Source: Chlamydiota bacterium (GTDB taxonomy: Bacteria; Chlamydiota; Chlamydiia; Chlamydiales; Rhabdochlamydiaceae). From it: a DNA stretch of 5,369 nucleotides. Made by a program: the position numbers and the translations under genes. The first letter of the stretch is position 1, and every line of letters begins with the position of its first letter. The stretch is from assembly GCA_011065235.1 (NCBI GenBank), contig JAAKFB010000137.1:1-5369 (forward strand), written 5' to 3'. The notes beneath the pieces are model-generated. The model did not search any database. It saw only the letters and a program-made list of their open reading frames with translations, and was not told the DNA's origin. This document shows positions 1 to 5,369 of the stretch, in pieces.

Positions 1-1349
1 ACGATAGGGGGTTCAGCGAATTGATTCTCGGTCCGTCCTGCTTTTACGGGATGATAATTTAAAGCTCCGGGTAGAGATGGCAGGGCAATCCAATCGGGGT
101 TTTGTGTGAAGAGGGTGTTGAGCGCTTCAATGAGCTGAGGACTGCTGCGAAAATTGGTATCGAGAAAGGCTTTTTTTTCTTCTCCAAGGGCATTTGCCGC
201 TTGCATGTAGGTGTAGATGTCAGCACTGCGAAACCCATAAATCGACTGTTTGGGATCCCCCACCAAATAGATGAGATGATTTTCGAGAAAGAGGCGCTCG
301 AAAATTTTCCATTGGAAGGGATCGGTATCTTGAAACTCATCAACAATGACTGCTTTGTATTTGGCTGCGACTTTTTCCAAAAAGGAAGGGATATTAAGAG
401 CGGCATCCATTTTTCGAATCAAATCATCGAATGTGAAATGATCGTGGCGAGAAGCTTTGACCTTCCACCGGTTGCGGCACTCTTTTGCAATCCGCTTGAT
501 CATTTCATCTGCATCGCGCGCAATTTTCAAAGGAGGGAGTAGTTTGGTTTGCAATTCTTGGAAAAAATCGGGTGCATGAAGTGATAGGCTGCTGAGGGGA
601 GCAGCACGCAGCTTGGCATTATCTTCATGTATTTTTTCAAAAAACCACGCCTTTTCTTCAAAAAGAAGCGACGGGTCTTTCTGTTCTAGATAGGTCACAA
701 ATTTCTCGCATTGTCCTTCGTAGGCTTCCACTTTTAGCCATTTATAGCGGGGAGCCAGTGTGAGAAAATCTGCGCGTAAATGCTCGAGTTGGATTTGAGG
801 AAGGGAGGGAAAAGAGAATTTTTTGGGTTCATCTTCATTTTCCATCGCAGAGACAATCCGGGTAACCAAGCGATCGACATCGTAGCGAGAACGTTTCAGA
901 AGGTTGGCCACATCTATTGCAAATGCACTCTCTCCTGTGCGAAAAAAATCTTCCACGGTTTGTCGCATCTCGCAAATGTGATCGGGCTTTTCAGGAGAGG
1001 TCATTTGCACAGGGGTGCGCGCTTCAAAAGCAAATTCACTCAGCATCCGATGACAAAAGCCGTGGATGGTGAAAATTTGAATTTCATCAAAGTTGACAAG
1101 CGCTTCGCGCGCGCGTCGATCAGGCACCTCTGCGAGTTTCGAGCGGATACGGGTTTTCATCTCATGGGCCGCTTCGCGTGTGAATGTCACTGCCAGAATT
1201 TCTTGTATGGAGATCGGGGGATCGCTCTCCAAAAGAAGGCGGCAGACAAGATGTTCAATCGCAAAGGTTTTTCCAGTTCCAGCTGATGCCTCTAAAAAAC
1301 GGCTCTGAAACACATTGAGTTTGGGATCGAGAATGTCAAACTGCTGCAT
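1..1349 (-). CDS. recB: RecB, exodeoxyribonuclease V beta subunit (partial; C-terminal part beyond the left edge)
   Basis: RecB is the 3'-5' SF1A (UvrD-like) helicase and nuclease subunit of RecBCD, which unwinds and resects double-strand breaks and loads RecA. I translated the minus strand from ATG at 1349; the frame stays open to the window edge (449 full codons). All helicase motifs expected here are intact: Walker A EASAGTGKTF (residues 20-29), motif Ia LAVTFTREAAHEM (52-64), FTIHGFCHRML (93-103), FDDLI (307-311), Walker B DEFQDTDP (337-344), motif III GDPKQSIYGFR (364-374) and LDTNFRS (396-402). The N-terminus LDPKLNVFQ (7-15) mirrors the E. coli LDPLRLPLQ adenine-binding region. Spacing between motifs Ia and III is shorter than in E. 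coli RecB (1180 aa), suggesting a compact 1B domain. Helicase motifs V-VI and the C-terminal nuclease domain are outside the window. The start overlaps the end of recC by 14 nt and has a good Shine-Dalgarno, so coupled translation is likely. An AddA-type helicase is less likely, because recC is adjacent. Confidence 0.95.
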   Translation of the reverse strand, partial: MQQFDILDPKLNVFQSRFLEASAGTGKTFAIEHLVCRLLLESDPPISIQEILAVTFTREAAHEMKTRIRSKLAEVPDRRAREALVNFDEIQIFTIHGFCHRMLSEFAFEARTPVQMTSPEKPDHICEMRQTVEDFFRTGESAFAIDVANLLKRSRYDVDRLVTRIVSAMENEDEPKKFSFPSLPQIQLEHLRADFLTLAPRYKWLKVEAYEGQCEKFVTYLEQKDPSLLFEEKAWFFEKIHEDNAKLRAAPLSSLSLHAPDFFQELQTKLLPPLKIARDADEMIKRIAKECRNRWKVKASRHDHFTFDDLIRKMDAALNIPSFLEKVAAKYKAVIVDEFQDTDPFQWKIFERLFLENHLIYLVGDPKQSIYGFRSADIYTYMQAANALGEEKKAFLDTNFRSSPQLIEALNTLFTQNPDWIALPSLPGALNYHPVKAGRTENQFAEPPI

Positions 1350-4176
1350 CAACTCTCCCAAAAATGTTTTGGAGTTTTTCACTCCAGTTGTCGTACATGA
1401 TTTGGGCACTCGGGATCGGATCTCGAAAATTTAGCCATGTCCAAATTTCATCTTCCACCCTCAGAAGTGCCTTTTTTAAATCTTCTGGAGTCCCCTGGAG
1501 AAGCGCTTTTGCAAATGTGGGAAGAAGAGGGGAGGGATGATGGCTTGCTAAGGTAAAATACTCAAGATATTCTGCAAGCGAGCCCTCGATAATGAGTGGT
1601 TTTTGATCATTTACAAGGAGAAGGGGAAGGCCAAATTCTTGCATCAAAAGTGCCTGCGGCCAGAAGCGGATCCGATCCTCGAGACAGTCTTTTCCCCTCA
1701 CGAGAAGTCCTTTCGAAGTGAAAAGATCGAGTTTTCCAACAAGACGGGTATTGCCAATCGTGAGATCGACTTTTTTCACTTGGATCTCTTCAGGGGTAAT
1801 GTCAAATGCATCGAGGGCATCTTGCCATACTTGAATCTCTTGGGTGACTTGTCCTTTGGCAAGGGGTTTCAACAAATTGAGGGGAAGTACCCCGCGCTTT
1901 TCCGCCTCTGAAAAAACGGTCTCTATAGATTTTTGCAGTCCTTCACGGACGAGTTGATGTTTCAAAAGAGGGTCCAGAAGATACTCTCCTCTTTCCGGTT
2001 GTGCTGCAAAATCGGGATAAATCCCGAGGACTTCATGAAAATAGTAACGCAAGGGGTGTTTGGCAAATTTGAAGAGTTTTTGTAGCTCGATTTCTCTCTC
2101 TTCATCACTTGGAAGGAGAAACTGTGTGAGCTCATAGAACTCTTTAATCAGGGGGGGCTTCTTTTTGGTGTTTTGGTTCGTCTTTGCGATCACTCTATGA
2201 TGAATCACCTCTGCTCCTTCAAGATGGGAAAGCAATTCTTGAACCACGAGAGAAGCTCCAAGCTTGCCTCCTGCATCGCGTACGTAGCTCGTCTGAAAAA
2301 ATGCCCGTGCACTACAAAGGCTTTGCAAAAACAGGGAGCGATCTATTTCACTTTGCTTGGGGCGATAATCCTCTTCTTTTCTGTGCAATGAGGCGCTCTC
2401 CTCTCGTCTTGGAAATGCCTCTTCTTGCATACCGATGAGGCAGACGGCTTTACATGGCTGAACGGAGCCATCCAAGAGAGAAGAAAATCGGATGGCCTGC
2501 AGATGTGGTGGTTGGTGGCTTTTGCTCTTTTTACCCAAAAGCTTTGTGAGGACGCGCTGCATTCCCACGTAAGGGATTTCTTCTCGATCGAGATGATCGC
2601 AAGCAGCTGCCATTTGTTGTAATTGTTTGTAGAGATCATGGGCTGGATCAATGGCAAAATAGCTCTCCAAAAGGCAAGCAAAATAGCGGAGCCACGTTGG
2701 AATGGTCCAAGTCGTCCCGTCGTAAAAGGGAGCTAAATCATCGGCAAGCGCATGCACGACTGTATAGAGGCGATTGAACTCTTCCATCTCCGTATTGGCA
2801 ATGGCGCAAAGGGGGGCTTCTTCCCCTTCGAGATGACCAAGGCCGAGAAGTAGCCGTTTTAGCCCTTTTTGCCATGTCCCTTGATCGGAATTGGAATTAA
2901 GCTGATCTTCTTTCAAGTCCTGCAAATAAAGGGATCGCCTTTGCTGTTTGGAAAATCCCCACCGGACATTGGCAAGCGAAAGCCATTTGCGCACTTGCCC
3001 CATATTGAACTCAAACGCTTTCATTTGGTCCAATACTTGCAAGACCTCTTCAAGGGCAAAACGTTTTTGAGGAAGGGCTATCAATTGAGAGAAGGCTTTT
3101 GAGATTTCATCGACATCGGCAAGGGGAAGATCGGAGATCGCATAGGGGATTTCTGAGAAAGCGGCATGGATGTAGGGAGCATATTCGGAAATGTCAGGAG
3201 CAAACACCTGCACATCGCGCGGCTCGATTCCTTCTTTGGCAAATAAATGCAAAAGGGTGTCTTTGAGGATTTCCATTTCGTGAAGAGGAGTGGCTGCCGA
3301 AAAACAGCGGATTGTTGGATCAGCAAGGAGTTTGAAGGGGCTTCCCTGCAAAAAGGCATTTTGAAGGCGATGCAAACACCCTTTCTCGTCGGCCTGTATG
3401 TAATGGGTCGTTGCCGGAATATTGCTCTCTTCGGCCATCAGAAGCATTTGACGACCCACTTTTCCCCAACTGGCTAGAAGGGGGTTTTGATCTTCAAAGC
3501 TCTTCTCGAAAAAATTGAGTTGAGACTCGGGAACTTCTTTGCTTAAAAAGCTCTTTTCTTTGTCAGAATAAAAATCGCCCCAAAAAATTTCGCACGGAGA
3601 AAAGAGGTAGAAGTGGGCGCTGCAATTTTGAAAAAAGGAGAAATAGCTTTTGGGAATGAATGTAAAGCCAAATAAATGGATCTGCCAATTCGAATGGATA
3701 GAGATCTTGTCATGGGGAAATGTCCAGGAGATTGCCTTCCATAATTTTTCTTGCCAAGTGCTCAGTGCCCCTTTCCCATAAACGGCATACCAACTGAAAT
3801 ACTGGGCCAAGGCATCACAAAAGGGACCTATTCTTTTTTGATAGGCCTTTTCAAAGTACCGTTTCAATTCTGGTTCTTGTTCTATCATTGGTATCAGGCA
3901 GTGCTGCAAAAAAAGCGAGAGTTCCAAAGTTGAAGGAAATGTTTTTTTTGTAATCTTTGTCCAGGCTTGGGAAAGGTTCACAATTTGCAATCCCGCTGCA
4001 ATCTGAAGATCGGGATCTTTGGCAAGGGCCTGCATCAAGTATGCTTTGAGACCAAGATGCGGAACGACAATGAGTCGTTTTTCGAAGGGGCCCGCGCCCG
4101 AAGGAAACAAATTTTCCTTTAAAGGGCTTATCAATTCCTCTAGGTGATTGCTAAAATAAATTTGTGCTTTACTCAT
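1336..4176 (-). CDS. recC: RecC, exodeoxyribonuclease V gamma subunit
   Basis: RecC is the catalytically dead helicase/nuclease-fold subunit of RecBCD. It splits the DNA duplex, channels the strands to RecB and RecD, and scans the 3' strand for Chi. The 946-aa ORF (ATG 4176, TGA 1338-1336) begins like E. coli RecC: YFSNHLEEL (7-15) corresponds to VYHSNRLDVL, and LIVVPHLGLKAYL (35-47) to the region of ILVQSTGMAQWL. The stretch has no Walker A lysine, as expected for RecC. Further diagnostic blocks are RFSSLLDG near 561 with VCLIGMQEEAFPR near 580 (E. coli VCLLGMNDGVYPR), SEIDRSLFLQSLCSAR near 610-625 (RRDDDRYLFLEALISA), VVQELLSHL near 650, and KHPLRYYF near 706, opening the C-terminal nuclease-like region. 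The length is below the about 1120 aa of E. coli and nearer to chlamydial RecC. It is first in the recC-recB unit and lies 20 bp from the divergent transporter. No strong Shine-Dalgarno precedes the ATG; GGGG is 16 nt upstream. Function is assigned with high confidence; the Chi specificity is unknown. Confidence 0.94.
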   Translation of the reverse strand: MSKAQIYFSNHLEELISPLKENLFPSGAGPFEKRLIVVPHLGLKAYLMQALAKDPDLQIAAGLQIVNLSQAWTKITKKTFPSTLELSLFLQHCLIPMIEQEPELKRYFEKAYQKRIGPFCDALAQYFSWYAVYGKGALSTWQEKLWKAISWTFPHDKISIHSNWQIHLFGFTFIPKSYFSFFQNCSAHFYLFSPCEIFWGDFYSDKEKSFLSKEVPESQLNFFEKSFEDQNPLLASWGKVGRQMLLMAEESNIPATTHYIQADEKGCLHRLQNAFLQGSPFKLLADPTIRCFSAATPLHEMEILKDTLLHLFAKEGIEPRDVQVFAPDISEYAPYIHAAFSEIPYAISDLPLADVDEISKAFSQLIALPQKRFALEEVLQVLDQMKAFEFNMGQVRKWLSLANVRWGFSKQQRRSLYLQDLKEDQLNSNSDQGTWQKGLKRLLLGLGHLEGEEAPLCAIANTEMEEFNRLYTVVHALADDLAPFYDGTTWTIPTWLRYFACLLESYFAIDPAHDLYKQLQQMAAACDHLDREEIPYVGMQRVLTKLLGKKSKSHQPPHLQAIRFSSLLDGSVQPCKAVCLIGMQEEAFPRREESASLHRKEEDYRPKQSEIDRSLFLQSLCSARAFFQTSYVRDAGGKLGASLVVQELLSHLEGAEVIHHRVIAKTNQNTKKKPPLIKEFYELTQFLLPSDEEREIELQKLFKFAKHPLRYYFHEVLGIYPDFAAQPERGEYLLDPLLKHQLVREGLQKSIETVFSEAEKRGVLPLNLLKPLAKGQVTQEIQVWQDALDAFDITPEEIQVKKVDLTIGNTRLVGKLDLFTSKGLLVRGKDCLEDRIRFWPQALLMQEFGLPLLLVNDQKPLIIEGSLAEYLEYFTLASHHPSPLLPTFAKALLQGTPEDLKKALLRVEDEIWTWLNFRDPIPSAQIMYDNWSEKLQNIFGRVDAAV
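1353..1359 (-). promoter_or_regulatory. Shine-Dalgarno of recB, inside the end of recC
   Basis: On the minus strand GGGAGAG is followed by TTG and then the ATG at 1349. With GGAG as the core, the spacer is 5 nt. It lies in the last codons of recC, and the recB ATG precedes the recC stop, so ribosomes finishing recC are placed to start recB. It supports ATG 1349 over the in-frame TTG just before it (1352-1350), which would be too close to the site. Confidence 0.7.
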
Positions 4177-4189
4177 TCTATGGTATAAA
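4162..4189 (+). promoter_or_regulatory. Candidate sigma-70 promoter of the transporter gene
   Basis: TATAAA at 4184-4189 (part of TATAAAT) matches the -10 consensus at 5 of 6 positions. TTGTGC at 4162-4167, with a 16-bp spacer, is a weak -35 (3 of 6). Transcription would begin about 7 nt after the -10, that is at or next to the ATG at 4197, giving a leaderless or nearly leaderless mRNA. That agrees with the missing Shine-Dalgarno. The -35 lies inside the start of recC. This rests on motif reading only. Confidence 0.35.
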
Positions 4190-4196
4190 TGTCCCC
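4177..4196. other. 20-bp divergent intergenic gap
   Basis: This is the only non-coding stretch in the window. It separates the start codons of recC (minus) and the transporter (plus). It is AT-rich around the TATAAAT at 4184-4190 and ends in CCCC before the transporter ATG. It leaves no room for separate promoters or 5' leaders, so control elements for each gene must lie partly in the coding region of the other. Confidence 0.85.
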
Positions 4197-4198
4197 AT
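4178..4198 (-). other. Possible six-codon leader ORF ahead of recC
   Basis: On the minus strand an ATG at 4198 opens MGTFIP and stops at TAG (4180-4178), one nucleotide before recC ATG 4176. Its ATG shares the CATG palindrome with the transporter ATG on the other strand. It has a poor Shine-Dalgarno candidate (AGAGG, 12 nt upstream). It would be translated only if the recC mRNA starts upstream of 4198, which conflicts with the promoter candidate at 4182-4209. An ORF this short can easily arise by chance. Confidence 0.15.
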
Positions 4199-4209
4199 GT
4201 CTAAACCAA
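4182..4209 (-). promoter_or_regulatory. Candidate sigma-70 promoter of recC-recB
   Basis: On the minus strand TATACC (4187-4182) can serve as a -10 with TTGGTT (4209-4204) as a weak -35 and a 16-bp spacer. The start would fall just before recC ATG 4176. A better -35 match, TTGAAA (4220-4215), has no -10 at proper spacing. The -10 overlaps the transporter -10 on the other strand, and the -35 is within transporter codons 3-5. Both hexamers are poor, so the true promoter may lie farther inside the transporter gene. Confidence 0.22.
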
Positions 4210-5369
4210 GCCTCTTTCAATTTTCCACAATTCAGCGTTTTTTATCCAAGTTTCCTGGCTATTCCAAGCCAGAAAAGCACTCGCTTGGCTTTTTGAACTC
4301 AGCACAATTTCTAGGTGCTCTCAATGACAACATCTACAAACTTCTTCTGATTTTTTATTTGATCCAGTTAGAAGGGCGACTCAATGCCGATTATATTCTC
4401 GCCATTGCTGGTGCGGTTTTCGTGATCCCCTTTTTGCTCTTTTCATCGATGGCGGGAATTTTAGCTGACCGCTATAGCAAAAGTCGCATCGTGATAATCG
4501 TCAAAGCCTCCGAAATCCTCATTATGCTCCTTGCGATGGCTGCTTTTATCTTCCGGCTCACATGGAGCAGTTATGCGATTCTCTTTTTGCTCGCAACCCA
4601 AAGCGCCATGTTTGGTCCCTCAAAGTATGGAATTATTCCAGAACTCGTTCCAAAGAGCAAAGTTTCCAAAGCCAATGGACTCATCACCTCTTTCACGTAT
4701 CTCGCGATTATTGCAGGAACATTTTTAGCTTCTTTTTTAACTGATATCACCAATTACAATTACATCCTGGTCAGCGGCTTTTGTTTGCTCATTGCCATCG
4801 GCGGTTTTTTGAGCAGTTTCGGAGTGAAATACACACCACCAGAAGGGACAAAGAAAAAAATCAGTGTCTTTTTCATCCGTCAAATCTATCACACTCTTGT
4901 CGAATGCAAAAAACAAAAACACCTTTTGCTCACGATTTTCTCCGCAGCTTTTTTTCTCTTCGTCGGTGGCTTTACACAGCTCAATATCATCCCCTTCGCC
5001 ATCCAGTCGCTCGGACTAACTGAGGTTGCAGGGGGCTATCTCTTTTTGATCACAGCTCTGGGCATTGCCTTTGGAGCATCAGTCGCGGGCCGCGCTTCAA
5101 AAAACAAAATTGAACTAGGGCTTGTTTGTCTTGCGGGGATTGTAATTTTCGTTTTCTTTCTCCTTTTATCCGCATCTTCAATGAACCTTACTCTTTCGAT
5201 CATCTCCCTCTTTTTTATCGGATTTGCAGGGGGAGTTTTCATTGTGCCTCTCGAAGCTTTTATCCAGCTTTTTAGCCCTGAAAAAATCCGAGGTCATGTG
5301 ATCGCAGCTTCCAATTTCCTAAGTTTTGTAGGTGTTCTGCTCGCATCATTTGCTCTTCTTTTTTTTGGC
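4197..5369 (+). CDS. lplT: LplT/YgeD-like MFS transporter, probable lysophospholipid transporter (partial; runs off the right edge)
   Basis: This is an inner-membrane major facilitator. In E. coli, LplT flips lysophospholipids inward for re-acylation by Aas; some bacteria fuse this MFS to acyltransferase and acyl-ACP synthetase domains. Translation from ATG 4197 is open for 391 codons to the edge. A 29-residue polar N-terminus precedes TM1 (about 30-57, with QFLGALNDN at 37-45, like LplT QFLSAFGDN). TM2 (66-89) leads into MFS motif A, G87-x3-D91-R92-x4-R97. The LplT signature MFGPSKYGIIPEL (139-151) and KANGL (158-162) match E. coli YSPAKYGILGEL and KANGL. TM3 to TM6 end near 207; a basic loop (about 215-245) separates the two halves. 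TM7-TM10 fall near 245-352, with GGVFIVPLEA near 344-353 like LplT GGFFVVPLNA, and TM11 starts at the edge. ATG 4197 has no Shine-Dalgarno; an in-frame GTG at 4164 is the only nearby upstream alternative and would extend into recC. The real substrate is inferred from family only, so the symbol is tentative. The unseen C-terminus may be an ordinary MFS end or a fusion. Confidence 0.87.
   Translation, partial: MSKPSLFQFSTIQRFLSKFPGYSKPEKHSLGFLNSAQFLGALNDNIYKLLLIFYLIQLEGRLNADYILAIAGAVFVIPFLLFSSMAGILADRYSKSRIVIIVKASEILIMLLAMAAFIFRLTWSSYAILFLLATQSAMFGPSKYGIIPELVPKSKVSKANGLITSFTYLAIIAGTFLASFLTDITNYNYILVSGFCLLIAIGGFLSSFGVKYTPPEGTKKKISVFFIRQIYHTLVECKKQKHLLLTIFSAAFFLFVGGFTQLNIIPFAIQSLGLTEVAGGYLFLITALGIAFGASVAGRASKNKIELGLVCLAGIVIFVFFLLLSASSMNLTLSIISLFFIGFAGGVFIVPLEAFIQLFSPEKIRGHVIAASNFLSFVGVLLASFALLFFG

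Noticed and set aside
102..542. Plus-strand ORF of 146 codons
   Set aside because: It lies wholly opposite recB, whose translation carries intact helicase motifs (Walker B, GDPKQSIYGFR). The product has no recognisable domain and is best read as an antisense shadow.
780..1286. Plus-strand ORF of 168 codons
   Set aside because: It is opposite the Walker A and motif Ia coding region of recB. There is no convincing Shine-Dalgarno and no family resemblance; it is an antisense shadow.
2343..2681. Second minus-strand ORF of 112 codons inside recC
   Set aside because: It is in another frame of recC, where the recC frame itself encodes the conserved GMQEEAFPR region. No overlapping gene is supported.
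4164..4196. In-frame GTG at 4164 as an alternative transporter start
   Set aside because: It would add 11 residues (VLYSFYGINVP), overlap the recC start, and has no Shine-Dalgarno. The TATAAAT at 4184-4190 would also fall inside the extension. ATG 4197 is preferred.
4407..4414. GCTGGTGC, 7 of 8 matches to E. coli Chi
   Set aside because: One mismatch is expected by chance in a window this size, and the RecC contact residues differ from E. coli, so the E. coli Chi need not apply.
4737..4922. Minus-strand ORFs opposite the transporter (also 4571-4753 and 5036-5242)
   Set aside because: They are short, carry no motif, and lie opposite a plus frame that encodes continuous TM segments with LplT signatures.
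1..5369. A previously undescribed defence or mobile system
   Set aside because: The window is filled by recB, recC and an LplT-like transporter with only 20 bp non-coding. I saw no repeats, transposase, toxin-antitoxin or unknown gene.

Overview
The window is almost entirely coding. It holds three genes in a head-to-head layout, and two of them run off the window edges. Leftward (minus strand) are recC (complete, 946 aa, 4176 to 1336) followed by recB (start at 1349, cut by the left edge after 449 codons). These encode the gamma and beta subunits of the RecBCD (exonuclease V) helicase-nuclease, which processes double-strand breaks. Rightward from 4197 is a 12-TM-type MFS transporter of the LplT (YgeD) lysophospholipid-transporter family, open to the right edge (391 codons seen).

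Layout: 1-1349 recB, with its N-terminal helicase part complete through motif IV and its nuclease part outside the window; 1336-1349 a 14-nt recC/recB overlap with a good Shine-Dalgarno for recB inside the end of recC; 1336-4176 recC; 4177-4196 a 20-bp divergent gap; 4197-5369 the transporter. No tRNA, rRNA, CRISPR array, mobile element, repeat array or terminator was seen, and there is no non-coding stretch longer than 20 bp.

Organism: from memory, recB-recC followed by a divergent ygeD/lplT-like transporter is the order in Chlamydia trachomatis (CT639 recB, CT640 recC, CT641 ygeD). Both Rec proteins look shorter than the E. coli ones, as in chlamydiae. Base composition, judged from a few lines, is around the mid-40s % GC. 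I infer a member of the Chlamydiae, perhaps an environmental (Parachlamydia/Waddlia/Criblamydia-type) lineage. That is inference from gene order and protein character, not a database match.

How the genes work together: recC and recB are probably one transcript with coupled translation, giving equal amounts of two subunits of one complex. recD is not in the window. The transporter has no evident functional link to recombination and shares only the tiny divergent start region. I found no undescribed system. The points most worth checking are the altered Chi-contact residues in RecC, and the 20-bp divergent junction where the two candidate -10 elements overlap and at least one mRNA may be leaderless.
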